NCBI GenBank assembly: GCA_956465555.1
Contig: OY101117.1
Location: 1,984,001 to 2,048,000, forward strand
Direction of reading: 5' to 3'
DNA length: 64,000 nucleotides
Source: Nitzschia sp. pyKryTriq1
Taxonomy: Eukaryota; Bacillariophyta; Bacillariophyceae; Bacillariales; Bacillariaceae
The translations under genes and the position numbers were made by a program. Shown here piece by piece: positions 19,054 through 30,987 of this stretch. The notes under the pieces are model-generated. The model was not told the DNA's origin. It did not search any database and was given only the letters and a program-made list of their open reading frames with translations. How positions within the stretch are numbered: the stretch's first letter is position 1; the number at the start of each line of letters is the position of its first letter.

Positions 19054-20612
19054 ATGGGGTATTTGCCAACCGTTCTTCGGCGTCGTTTAGTTTGGATTTT
19101 GTTTACTCTCGCCATGTTGCCTCAAAAGGGTCTGACATTTTCCCCTGTGCACAACCATCAGTCAAGCCAGCCGCAAGGAATGTCCAGACGATACAATGGT
19201 GGTAATACTGCACTTTCCGCAGCTGGAAGTCAGAACAACAATGGAAGAACCTGGACCTCCTCCGATGACTTGACAGTCATATCCTCCACTATGGCTGATC
19301 TTCAAGACTCCCAGTCAGTTGTTAGCCCTACATCCTTAGAAATTGCCTCTGGTAAAGCTCAGCCCTTTTCGCAGGCACAACGCTTCATTTCTGCGCTTGA
19401 TCACCCAACACTGCAGATGGGTCGATTCTTGGTGCTTCTTGCATCCTGCATCTACGGAACGAATTTTACTGTGGTCAAGCTTTTGGATGATACCATGCCA
19501 CTCAGCGTGAGTGCATGTCTCCGCTTTGGACTGGCAGCTTCAGTTGTTTCAGCCCTTGTTCTCAGTAGAGAGCCGGACGATGTAGAACCAAAATTAAAAA
19601 AGGAGAGAAATCTAGCCTTTTGGGGTGGGGTAGAAATTGGTCTGTGGTACTGCATCGGATACATCGCACAAGGTACGAAGAACTGGAAGAGAATTGTAAT
19701 AAGTGGAGTCGCCATATTCAATATTCCTTTCAAAGACTCATATCTGGTTTATCTTTTTTTAGCCGAGGGCTTACAAACGGTTGCAGCTGGGAAGAGTGCG
19801 TTCTTCAATGCATTGGCTGTCGTCGTTGTGCCAATCCTCGACGTCATGTTTAAAAGCAAGATTTTAAAGCCGACAGAAATTGCGTCGGTTCTTATCGCCT
19901 GTCTCGGTGTCGGCATGCTGGAGCTAGGGCCTGAAGGAGGGCTTACAATATCATCGGGGGATGTTCTTGCTTTCATGCAGACAATATTCTTTGGAATAGG
20001 GTATTGGCGGCTCGAGTCAGAGTCACATACGCACAGTGATCAGGCTGCCCGGTTGACGATTGGGCAGTTGTCGGCTGTTGGGGTTGGCTCGTTGTTTTAC
20101 GCGTTTACAGAACTCGGCTTTGGTCACCTGGGCATATCGTCGTTTGAGCAGGTCATCGGCTGGTTCGAGGATCCTTTCATAGTTGGGGCACTCTTGTGGA
20201 CAGGACTGATTTCTACTGCGTTGGCACTTGTGAGTATACTTTGCGTTTCAGGTACTACTACGGAGACGAAATGATTCTAATCTTTTCACTCTGCACTTCG
20301 CTTTCATCATAGTATTTGGAGACAGTTGCTCTCAAAGTCGTATCGGCATCCGAGCTCACACTTTTGATGACAACAACATCACTTTGGGGGGCTGGTTTTG
20401 CTTTTGTCACCTTGGGTGAATTCCTGACACCGACTGGGATGTTTGGTGGACTGTTGATTATGGCTGGCTGTGCTTTGGGGAATATGACTCCAGGACAGCC
20501 TTCCAAGACCGTGGATGAATCATCAATGGTGCTGCCATTAGTGACCAGTTTCGATTCGTATCGCAAAGATCGGTCATCGTCAGTGGATTCGTACTCACAC
20601 TCCACAAGCTAG
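19054..20612 (+). CDS. Plastid-type DMT/EamA transporter
   Basis: A drug/metabolite-transporter superfamily membrane protein with about ten predicted helices. Three exons, 19054-19672, 19763-20229 and 20313-20612, give 461 residues. Introns are 90 and 83 nt with GT-AG ends; the first is a multiple of three without stops, so retention would insert 30 residues. The N-terminus is hydrophobic and ends KGLTFSP, compatible with a signal peptide plus ASAFAP-like site, suggesting a plastid or endomembrane location. Two EamA halves are visible: GTNFTVVKLL ... GYIAQAEGLQTVAAGKSAFF (first) and SVLIACLGVGMLEL ... LWGAGFAFVTLGEFLTPTGMFGGLLIMAG (second). The substrate cannot be read from sequence. Confidence 0.88.
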
Positions 20613-21426
20613 ACAACGCGGAAACGCGTCATATCGCTTCGCAATGTCAACTCTAGAATTCATTATTCCAAAAGAAAATAGAAAAGCTAGTAGACTTTCC
20701 CTCTCATAGGATTGCATGGCATGATGATTGCTTATTACAAGCACAGTCGTAGAGTGAGAACGTAATAGTAATCCTATTTGCCGTCTTCTCTTGGACCTAC
20801 GAAGTACTACAGCAGTACATCATGCTTCTCGAACAAAACCACTACCCAGGTACAGAACTTGTACGAGTACGAGTACAGTACGCACTCGTATTCTATTTTT
20901 TCTTGTCTTGAGCGTGACGACTGACGACGAGCGATCACGGATCACGGACCGACTTGACTGACTCGAATAAAGTTTACCCCTGTTTTGCCAAAGTAAGTTT
21001 GGGGGTTCCCCTAATAAAATCTAAAAACTGTGTGCGACTTCCCGTCGACCGTTCGTGCGTTCCCGCCAAACAAGCTCGCTCTGCGGTTCTGCAGTCTATG
21101 TATGTATGTACTGGTATGGGCGACGAGCGATGACCGCGAACCGCGAACCGAGAGATCCCCAAACCGCGAAGAAAGCTCAAGGATCAAGGAGAAAGGAGAT
21201 GCCGAATCATCATCATCATAATCTTGAATCTGTTGACGTTGCGTTAGCACATTTGGAACTCCTTCCACGAGAGTCCTCTTAGCCTTTTTGTTTACAGAAC
21301 GGGCAAGGAAACGATATTGCACTAGCTAGAGTCAGCCAGTCCCTCTCACACAAGGATCCAAACTTTCTCGAAGAAACTTCCTCTGTCTCAGCGCTTTCAC
21401 CAACTACGATTTTTCATTCCTGCACT
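20613..21426. other. Intergenic region with GTAC words
   Basis: Gap between the DMT transporter and the acidic protein. GTAC-type words occur at about 20800-20895 (AGTACTACAGCAGTAC, GTACGAGTACGAGTACAGTAC). No convincing ORF; the short open frames on both strands have no domain signature. Confidence 0.5.
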
Positions 21427-21449
21427 ATGGCGAGCAAAAACGACGATTA

Positions 21450-21485
<36 letters not shown>

Positions 21486-22431
21486 CGACGATGAGGAAGA
21501 CGAAGGAGATTTTGTTCCCGGTGCGGATGACGATGATGAGCTGGATGATGATTTTGAAGACGATAATCTAGATGACGACGACGATGATGAAGATGATTCT
21601 CCGTTTTTACAGGGCGACCTTTATTTGGATGACGGAAACGCCATCGTCTACGACGATACCAGGCACTCGACACAGTCCTTTCGCTTGGCTTCGGAAGGAA
21701 CCTTGCCATCGTCATGGAGCCTGCAAAATCCTGTTCTTGAAGAACCCGTTTCCTTTGTTGGTTGGATGAAAGATCCATCGCAAACGTTGAAGTTTGAAAT
21801 CGGAATCACCAAGCTGGATTCCTCGGTGACAATAGATCCTCTGGAACAACGTTTTCTAGAAGCTCAGCAACAAGGACAGCCCTTGGTTCCCGAAGCGTCA
21901 GACTCCAAACCATCCGCCAGAGCAAAATGTGGTGGCGAAGACGACGAGGAGGATGCCAAGCAAGCTTCGCTCAAGGCACCAGCATCTCTTGATGGGAAAA
22001 AGGCAGCCCTGGGGGGACATGTTTATGTCTTCGAGGGTGCAGAAACCCCCAAAGAGGGGAATGGGACTACCCGAAAGATTCGCGGACTATTCCGTGTTCC
22101 TGGGGGCAAAGCTTCTCGCATGTTTCTGATGACTGGTGTTCAATCGAGCCAAGCAGCAGGCTCATCCGCGTCACCTGCCGCCAAAGCGGCTCCTGCAGCT
22201 GCCGCTCGAAAGCGAGGACGGGGAGATGACGATGAAGATGGTGACGATGGTGATGATGGTGTGGGATATCAAGAGCTTATTGCTCTGCATGATGATGCCG
22301 GTTTGTCAACCGAAGAGTTGAGGCGGAAATACTATGGAGGCGGGGCACCTGCAGCCACCGAACCTGATGGTAAAAAACCCAAACCAATTGCCGATGATGA
22401 CGATGACGACGATGATGCGTACGGGTTTTAA
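21427..22431 (+). CDS. Highly acidic unknown protein
   Basis: A 334-residue single-exon protein of unknown function. Residues 6-57 are almost entirely Asp/Glu, including a run of 13 consecutive Asp, and the C-terminus again ends in eight Asp before AYGF. Between them is a folded-looking part (about 58-240) with QSFRLASEGTLPSSWS, PVSFVGWMKDP and GHVYVFEGAETP. Next come an Ala/Lys segment with a basic cluster RKRGRG that could serve as nuclear signal, and a short motif LIALHDDAGLSTEELRRKYYGG. That motif resembles the L-x2-L-x-D-x2-L-x3-EL-x3-Y signature seen in SWR1/MIER-type chromatin proteins. A histone- or chromatin-binding role is only inferred from composition and this motif. The long GAC/GAT repeat is a likely site of length variation. 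Confidence 0.75.
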
Positions 22432-23039
22432 AGGGACAAATTGGTTTTCAATCAAGTCGCAAAACATGCCCATCAGAGGAGCAAAATAGTATTGTTTATG
22501 TCGCTTCTACCGTGTGACTACGGCTTCACCAAAAAGGCTTCTTCGCCCGTTGGAAGAAACGTTCTCTCTCTAGATTAGCGTCCGGCCTTATTTCAAAAAT
22601 ATGGAAATGCCAAGGTCCTGCAAATAAACTAGTACAGTAGATCTCACTCTCTATCGCAACAGCATCGTAGTCACTACTCTCTACCAGCTCAGAGCTTAAA
22701 AGATATGTACGCGAGGGAGGATTGCTTCGTCTACCGTAGTGAGGATTGCTTCGTCTATTGTCGAAGAAAGGGGTCATCGCTGCGGTCATCGAAATAAGAA
22801 TATTTAGTTTTCAACGGCCGACTACTACGACTTAAAGACTTAGAAGCAGGGAGGAACGCGCACAAAACACAAAACCATACGATCAGCGAAAATCGAAAAT
22901 AATGAGAAGTTGTCTCTTTATTCCACCTTTACCTCCCTCCGCGGCGACAAGAAGATTATCTCTTCTTTATCGTGCACGTAGGCTTCAGAATATCAGTGAT
23001 TGAGTTTGGCTGTACCGGCAAGCATATCGCAGAAAGAAG
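22432..23039. other. Intergenic region
   Basis: No gene seen. It contains a short direct duplication of GAGGATTGCTTCGTCTA (about 22717-22733 and 22741-22757). A minus-strand open frame at 22526-22789 has no recognisable domain. Confidence 0.4.
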
Positions 23040-24620
23040 ATGGGAGGAGATGACACATTGGACCGACAGGTTGAAGCCATGGAAATGGAGGTGTTAAATC
23101 CTTCAGACAGTAACGCAAAAACCAAAGATCCTTCTCTGGCAAGATACCAACGCTATGCTAAGCATCGTTTGGATCAAGCTGTTGCCTTGTTTCGTCTGTA
23201 CTACCGGGTTTATCCCAAGGCTGTCGTGGGGGCTGGGGTGGTTATGAGTTTTCTACTTGTAAAAGGGATGTTCTTCAGGCATCGAGGCCAAACTGTTTAT
23301 GTCCCGCCGCATCTTGTCAACCATTTCGGGGACGTGCAATCCTATTATGATTTACAGACCAGCAAAATCGACCATTGGTAAGAATGTTGGAGGAGGATAT
23401 TTAGCTATAACTGTGTTCAAAGATGAATATATTTTTTTAACATTTCAACGTTCTCAGGTGTTTGCACGGTGGAGATGATGACTGTTGGTGCCAAGATCCG
23501 ACGGTACCGATGCCTCGACCGGCTTCCCATGGTTGGTCGGCCATGCACCGAGAAAATACAGCCAAGGCTTCCAATCCTCCACCAAACCTTGACGTCGTCT
23601 TTTTGGGAGATCAGTTTATTCAAGCGTGGACAGGCAGGTTATCGAAAGGGCCAATTGTCGGCGGCCTTCAAATCCAGTCCTACTTTAACCAAACCTTTCA
23701 AAGAGCCCAAGGAGGTTTGGTAGATGGCATCGCAATGGGAATTGATGGAGATACGACGTCGAACTTGTTGTGGCGAATTCAAAATGACGAGATGCCTGCT
23801 GTTCTCGATCCAAAAGGTACGTCTACTGGGTAATTTTTGTTGCACAGCACTGGTGCTTACAATCTAATCTATGGGATCCTATTTCCTTTCGTCACGAAAA
23901 AGTCTGGTGGCTGTACATTGGAGCGAACGATCTTGCTGTCACCCAGTGCTCTGAGGAGGCAGTCATTGTAGGCATACTACGGCTTGCCGACGAGATCAAG
24001 ATTAAGCATCCAGATTCGGTGGTGGTAATTCAGTCACTTCTACCACGAAGTTCCTATGCGGATGGACATGTGCGATCGATCCGAAACTTTACGATTAGTG
24101 CCTCGAGGACGTTCATTCATTCCAGCAAAAAACACAAGACAGAATATGTCAACGTTGATCATTACCCTTTGTGGCCCTCAATCCAAACGATCAACACGGA
24201 AGTGGCCAAGTTTTGCGCCAAGCACGAACATTTGGTAAGTCTCTGGCTATGAGCGAATGGATTGGTGTTGGACACGCAAAATAGTGCCCCTCTCTCACAA
24301 TCGTTCATTTTTTTTGCGTCAGGTATTTTTCGATTCCACGGATATCTTTTTTGGGTCCTTAGGTAAGTGACGGAATGGAAAATGGAATGGTTTTGTGGGG
24401 TAGAGTTTTCTACATTCCTAATGCTCTTCTTGGCTCAGGCAATAAACACTTTCAGGCGACCGAAAAGGTCCTCATCCAGGAGCTCTTCAAAAGTGACCAT
24501 GTGACACCATCGACAAAGGGTTTTGAAATTCTAGCCAAAGTGATTGGAAAGGAGGTCGCTCGAATAGTGTACAATCATGATGAGAGCAATCATATAGTGA
24601 CTTCGCTAGAGACGAGGTAG
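23040..24620 (+). CDS. Membrane-anchored SGNH/GDSL-like pseudohydrolase
   Basis: Five exons (23040-23377, 23458-23816, 23903-24234, 24323-24362, 24439-24620) with GT-AG introns of 76-88 nt give 416 residues. There is a single membrane segment near residues 60-78 and no cleavable signal, so a type II protein is predicted. The rest follows the SGNH fold of PAF-acetylhydrolase-like proteins: block I VVFLGDQFIQAW (158-169), block II GIDGDTTSNLLWR (207-219), block III GANDL (239-243) and block V DHVTPSTKGFEIL (376-388). At block I the nucleophile position is Gln165 (GDQ rather than GDS), and at block V the catalytic His position is Thr379 (DHVT for DxxH), while Asp376 and the oxyanion Asn241 remain. 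It is probably non-hydrolytic. Similar domains occur in wall-polysaccharide modifying enzymes; the role here is unknown. Confidence 0.85.
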
Positions 24621-24749
24621 AGTGAGTCAGTCAGTCAGTCGGCAATCCAAGTATCATGATAGTTGCCGAAAGTGACTTCGGGAAAGACAAATTAATTGTA
24701 GCGACTTAGTTCGGGTGACTAGATTATATAACATGAATGGTATTTCTGT

Positions 24750-25436
24750 TTAGTTTTGCTTGTACGCTGGATACTTATCCTTGAGTTCGCTCAAGACTGC
24801 CGTCTCTTCGTACTTGGAGGGCAGGGTGACGGGAAATTTCCTGGCTGCTTCGTGCACAGGGTCGCAAATAAGGCTGGATCCGTTCATTTCAACCATACCC
24901 ATTAGCAAGCCCACTCCTAGTCCAGTCATGGATGCAATATCGAATCTTCGGGTCATGAAACCACCGAGCACCACACCGGCCGCGGCACCGGCGACAGCCG
25001 CGTTCCAGGGATCCTTGTGGTGGGATCCTTTGATTTCCTCCATGAAGGATTCTACGCCCGCAAAGGTAATACCCACTACGGAAAAGGCCACCGCTGGTCG
25101 CAACATTGTGTGTTGCAGCCACAGCATACCACGAGAGGGGCCAGGTAATACCGTCTTCTTGTGGGCAAAGGCCATTTTGTCGGGGTAGTACGCCCAATAC
25201 ATTGTTCCGTATACAAGGCCCGCCGTAATACCTTGCGCCTTTATAGAAACGAAACAGTGTGCCAAGAATATTGACCAGTGAGATTGTGAAGTTCCCTGTC
25301 CTCAGCAATAAAAGGGACACCCGGCCACCTAAAATGGACTTACCCCAGCGTAGAAAGCCTTAGTGAAGAAAGGCTGGATGCCGTTGGCCTTTCCAAGGCT
25401 CTCTTGCTCATGGCGATACTCCCAAAATCCTGGCAT
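24750..25436 (-). CDS. NDUFA11: NDUFA11/Tim17-family complex I subunit
   Basis: Two exons, 25436-25344 and 25238-24750, are separated by a 105-nt GT-AG intron and give 193 residues. The core has the four-helix Tim17/22/23 pattern with Gly-rich helices (GITAGLVYGTMYWAY, WNAAVAGAAAGVVLGGF, GLGVGLLMGMVEM). The context RGMLWLQHTMLRPAVAFSVVGITFAGVESFMEEIKGSHHKDPWN resembles the B14.7/NDUFA11 subunit of the complex I membrane arm more than the import translocases. The first exon (MPGFWEYRHEQESLGK) is inferred from splice sites. An inner-membrane Tim17-like translocase subunit is the alternative. The gene ends about 130 nt from the end of the convergent SGNH-like gene. Confidence 0.8.
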
Positions 25437-26289
25437 GTTGAAAAGTTTACTTTTATAGGAGTCGTCCAATAGAGAAAACAGAGGAGCAACTAAACAAAAC
25501 AACGCTCCGCTTTATCGATTGTTGCCGAGCGTCGAGCATCATCATCGGCGTCGCCGGATGTGCCTTGCTACTACTGTACGAGTATTCGCTACCGGTATTT
25601 TTTTCTCGAGCTCCCATCGTCGTGTTCTCCGCTCGCTCTCTCGCCACTATCAGGTACCATAATACCTGGTACGAATACAGCATACCAGTACTCAGTACGC
25701 TCAGTACTGGTAGACCTGGGGTAGAGACTGGGGGGGGCCTACCTGGCGGGTATGACGCTCTGAGGCATACATACCTACTTTCTTCGATCCAGGTACGCCA
25801 CTCAGTAGCCATCGCGCGGCTGGAGGACAGAAGCGAACAATTTGGGGAGAACACGCTGTCATACAGGCTGTACAGAGCCTGGTACCCTTTTTTAAAAATC
25901 CCCTAAAAGGACCTTCCCAAAAATCAGTCTGTACGTCAGCCGATGGCTACAGAGTGGTACATCAGCCTAGAACACGTACCGGTACTAGAATTCCCGTACA
26001 AAACGCACGAACAGCAGACCATAACGTCTTCGATTCAAGCGACGCGCGTCGCGCAGGACGACCGACGACTTGAGAGATCTGGAGGTCACCGCGCGGTCAA
26101 TGGATCGAGATCGATGGTTGATGTGGTTGTCGGTTGTCGTTTGTCGTCGCGTCTTTTGGTTTCTTGTTGCTCCTGTTGCATTCCATCATCAGCCATCAGA
26201 CAATGGTGAATCCAAGCAATCGCCACGTTAGCATTTGATAAAAGGCACCACACACAGAGAGCAACTGGCTGCTCTTGGAAATATTGAGC
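25437..26289. repeat. Divergent promoter region rich in GTAC palindromes
   Basis: This region lies between the start of the NDUFA11-like gene (minus) and the P5A ATPase (plus). GTAC-type words are dense at about 25573-25600 (CTACCGGTAT), 25650-25715 (GGTACCATAATACCTGGTAC, CCAGTACTCAGTACGCTCAG) and 25868-25995 (CGTACCGGTACTAG). No gene is supported. Confidence 0.55.
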
Positions 26290-29200
26290 ATGACACCCAG
26301 TAGCCCGAATCTTCGTCATCGACGTAACAAACATGAAGACGAAAGCGACGAACAGGCAGAAGTCGAACCTTTGCTGGAAACCGAAACGGCACCCGAAGAA
26401 CAATCATCGTCGTCGGCAGAAACAAAGGAAGATGCCAATGGTGGTTACATACTCGAACCACTTGTGGAACGATCTTTGCTGATGAGGTTGGATGTAGGCC
26501 CTTTTCTTCTATGCTACTCGATATTGATCGGGTTGGATTTCGTGGAACACGAGAAGCGCTTCTATCTAGACTTTTTTGATTTCCTCTTTCCGGCAGTCTT
26601 GGCAGGTCAGCTGGCTCTATTCTTCATGCAGCAGTGGAATGTCAGGACACGGGCTCTCGTAGGCTTTCAATCCGAGACGAATATTGGCGCTATGACTCAT
26701 TGTCTGGTGGAAGCCCCACATGTAGACAAGCACCACTCTTCCCACGACGATGGCATTGTGACCGCTGCCCACAGTGATGACGGCGTAGTGATCGTCAAAT
26801 TCCGCGATGTCGTCTTTCGGTCGCCGACTACCACTTTGGACGAGGACACGGACGCCACCTTGTGGAAGTTGAATGGCATCAATGCCAGCTCCCTGAAAGA
26901 AACTTCCGCACGCACATTTCATAGACTTCGGTATCCTGTACATTTGCCACTGGACGTGTACAAAAATTGGCGTGGGTACGAGTCGCTTGCAACATTGCTA
27001 CAATCACAGAAAACATATGGTCCAAACACCACACCCATTGAGCTGCCTCCGTTCCTAGCCCTTCTGCAGGAGCAAGTTGTGGCACCGTTCTTTCTCTTTC
27101 AAGTTCTTTGCGTTGTCTTGTGGAGTCTGGACGAATGTAGGTGGTGACAGGTCTTGCAACGAATGAATCATCGTCAATGCTGCCACTCGTACTTGCTCAC
27201 CGGTCGACCTTCCTTTTCTCTCAGATTGGTACTATGCAATATTCACCTTCTTCGCTCTTCTCATGTTCGAGTCCACAGTCGCATACAATCGATTACAGTC
27301 ACTTCAGAGACTTCGGTCGCACACCGACAGCCAACAACGGCCCATATTCGTCTATCGACCCGGATACCCACCAGGGCAAAGTGGATGGACGCAGGTATTG
27401 GTTTCCGAACTAGTACCAGGGGACATTGTAAGTTGCAAACACTACACTATTAGTCGAGAAAGGAACAGGCGATCGCATCAACAGGAGCAACAGCTGAATC
27501 GGATACCGGCAGATATACTAGTGCTAGCAGGTGATGCTGTGGTCGATGAAGCCTTGCTGACCGGCGAGTCCATTCCACAGCTAAAGGGGGCGTTGGAAGA
27601 GTTAAGCAATGGCACTCTAGACTTACAGGAACACAAGGAATGCATCCTTTTCGGTGGCACGACGCTGCTTGTTGGTAACTCAGGCACCGCGTCGAATGGC
27701 ATCCCGCCCAGTCCTGATGATGGGGTCATCGGGATGGTGTTGAGAACAGGATTTGAAACGGCACAGGGCAGCTTATTACGGACCATGGCTCATACTCAAA
27801 AGTCAGTGGATGGGATACACACTCGAGATACCTACGTCTTCATCTTCATTTTGCTGTGTTGTGCCGTGGCAAGTGCAGGGATGGTGCTGCAGGAGGGATG
27901 GAACGACCCTACACGGAATCGATTTCGACTTCTCCTTCACGTCATCATCATTATTACCAGTGTCGTGCCTCCAGAACTACCCATGGAGCTAAGTCTTGCT
28001 GTGACGAACAGTGTCGCGTCTCTGATGAAGGACTGCCAGGTCTACTGCACGGAGGTCTTCCGAATTCCACTGGCGGGTCAAGTTACGATTTGTTGTTTCG
28101 ACAAGACTGGTACATTGACGAGCGACGAGATGCAGCTGGTTGGAGTGAGGCATTTAGATGAGACGGGGAATTTTGTCGAGACAGTACGACCAGACTGTGA
28201 ATTACCCTGGCCAATCGCGCGAATTATGGTGGCGTGTCACTCTTTGGCATTGAACAAAATGGGTGGGTCCTCAAGCAAAGACCTCGACAATATAATCGGA
28301 GATCCACTGGAAAAGGCTGTTCTGAGAAACACTGGATATCAACTTGTACAAAACAACGCACTACGGGCAAAGGAATCATCGGACGGCCGCCCCGACACGA
28401 TCCTCGTTTTGCAAAGGTTTCGTTTCTCGTCAAAATTGAAGCGAATGTCGGTCATCGTACGAGAAGGCTCGAGCACTAAAACCTGGGTCTTGAGCAAGGG
28501 CGCCCCAGAGACGATCAAAATCCTTTTGGATCCGCAATGCATTCCCTCAAACTACGATGAGATCTCCACGGAGCACATGTCTTTGGGGCAGCGCGTGCTC
28601 GCAATCGCCTATCGAGAACTTAGCACGGAAGAAATATCTTCGAGCAATGCACTGAAGAATTTGGACAGAGAGTCTGCTGAGAGTGGACTTACATTTGCCG
28701 GGTTCTTGTTGTTGGACTGTCCTATAAAACCTGACTCGAAACCGGTGATTTCAGAGCTTTCGAGGAGTGGACACACGTGCTTCATGATCACAGGTGACGC
28801 ACTTTTGACTGCTGCCTCTGTGGCCCGACAAGTTGGAATTATTCCCAACAGTCAGTCTTCGGGCCCATCTTTGTACCAGATAAAGAGAATCACTTCTCAA
28901 AGCGGCAAGGACGCAGCTGGACCGGAAGCTTTCGGTTTTGTTCATCTACCCAATGGCTCCAGTGACGACGATGCTACTGTGTTGAAGGGCACATTATCTC
29001 TGGATGCTCTCGCAAAAATAAAGGACTTGGTAGCGACTGGAAGGGCTGCATTGTGTCTTTCAGGAGAGACATTGGATGATCTAGGCCGCTGTATACTCGA
29101 AAGTGAGGTCGGGTTGGATCTCTACTCTCAAAAGAACGAGAGTCAGATCCTCTTCCATCCCAGTGCGCAAAATTTTCTCAAAGAACTGGTTCCTACGGTG

Positions 29201-30370
29201 GCCGTGTTCGCACGGCACGCACCTCGACAAAAGGAAGCAATCATCGCGGCGTTTAATGCTGCCGGTGCCAACACTTTGATGTGCGGAGATGGCACCAATG
29301 ATGTCGGTGCATTGCGGCGAGCCAGTGTAGGAATTTCCCTCATCAGTGCACCCGAAGTTGAAGCCAAACAACGAGCGGCGGGTGAAGCCATATCGCGAGA
29401 AAGAACACAACAAAAGAAGGCGAAGAAGGAGGGGAGAAGGAGGGCTAAACCATCTCATACATTTGAAGAATCGTTACGTCAACTTCGGGAAGCCCAAGAA
29501 GAGCTGGAAAGTGTAGAACTTGGAGATGCGTCGATCGCCTCCCCTTTCACATCCCGATCTGTTAGTATAAAATGCTGCAAAGACGTTCTCCAACAAGGCC
29601 GTTGTACTTTGGTGACAATGTTACAAATATACAAAATTCTCGGTGTCAACTGCCTCGTCAATGCGACAGTACTCAGCAAGCTCTTTCTCCACGGTGTCAA
29701 AAATGGAGACCGTCAACTGACGATTCTGGGCGTTGGTGTGGCGACGCTCTTCTTCTTTGTTACGCGTGGAAAACCTCTACGCACGCTCTCCGTGACCCGG
29801 CCACCTTCTTCTGTGTTGTGCGTCCAAGCTCTGCTATCAATTGCTCTGCAATTCCTCGTCCACATGGTGGCAATTCTGTTGTCCGCTCAGGCCGCACTCG
29901 CCTTTGTTGACCCTTATGATCCCAGCATGATCCCTGACGGTCCTTTCAATCCCAACACTCTGAATTCCTGCACCTTTCTCGTCAGTGCGATTGCCACGGT
30001 CAACACGTTCGCGATCAACTATCGAGGCGAACCTTTCATGGAATCCTTGTGGCAGAACAGGTTGCTCCTGCGTAGCCTCCAGGCCTGTTATGTCGTACTG
30101 TTTGGATGCGCTTTGGAGGTGTTTCCCCCGTTGAACGATCTCCTTCAGTTGACTGAAATGCCGGTTTTGGACGGGACTGAAGGAATCTTTGTATCAACAG
30201 GTAGCAATGGCAACGCCTCTCTTCAGCCGATTCTTCATTCCTTCATTGGTACCGTTGGGTTTCCGACCTCGCTTGCTTTGCTGATGATTGTCGACACCAT
30301 TCTGGCCTTTGCTGCAGAACGGACCGTGCTACATCTGTTCGAACCCTCCAGCAAAAAGATATTGTCATAG
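26290..30370 (+). CDS. SPF1: P5A-type ATPase (Spf1/ATP13A1 family)
   Basis: An ER P-type ATPase. Characterised P5A pumps dislocate mis-inserted transmembrane helices from the ER. Two exons, 26290-27136 and 27225-30370, with an 88-nt intron that splits a Tyr codon (LDE-Y-WYYAIFTFF), give 1,330 residues. Visible motifs: actuator LLTGES, the P5A signature PPELPMELS in the M4 helix, phosphorylation site FDKTGTLTSDE (Asp near residue 575), nucleotide-domain KGAPE, and the hinge GDGTNDVGALRRASVG. PPELPxE instead of PPALP is diagnostic for P5A. The N-terminal cytosolic part is acidic (LLETETAPEEQSSSS). ATG 26290 was chosen because the frame opens earlier only at a TTG. The hydrophobic C-terminal half has six helices, as expected. 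Confidence 0.96.
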
Positions 30371-30987
30371 CCGTAGCCACTTTCAATTTACAGCTCTCTG
30401 GCTGTGCGATTTTTAGTGCTTCAAGAGTCATAGGAAAGTTTCGGAATTACAGTAGAAGTACGGAAGGAAAAGAAACAAGTCCTTGTAGACTGTGATTTAT
30501 TATGTCAGCCACTTTACGCTGCTTTTCCTTGGCTACCCCTTACGAAGTCCAGGTACCGGTAGATAGGTACCCGTAGGGTCCCTACGGTACCGATCAGAGA
30601 ACCTGGTACCGATATCGAATAATCATCTTGAAACTTACAAAAAGATACTATCGGTATGTACGTCGTAAGTAGTGAGTGACCACGTCACCAAATACGAAAA
30701 GTAACCCGGATGCCGTTGAGCAATAAGCAGATGCGATTGAACCTTTTGATTGGCGCATTTTGCCCCTCCTTGGAAGCCGTGAATAAACTCTCGAAGTAGA
30801 GGACACACATAAAACACGGAGGAGACGTCGTCGTCGAAAAACGGAAACGGTTTTTTTCTCACACTCGCACACGAAAGAAAAAGCTGGACGCTCCATCACG
30901 TCGCTGTTGCCCAACTGAAACTCAACCATTCTAACACATCTCCCTCTATCTCTGGAGGTCATACCTGTACTTTCTGTCTTTATTATC
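30371..30987. other. Intergenic region with TACCGGTA cluster
   Basis: Between the P5A ATPase and the SPTP-motif protein. A dense patch at 30548-30622 contains CCAGGTACCGGTAGATAGGTACCCG, then CCTACGGTACCGA and CCTGGTACCGATAT, mostly palindromic. No gene supported. Confidence 0.5.
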
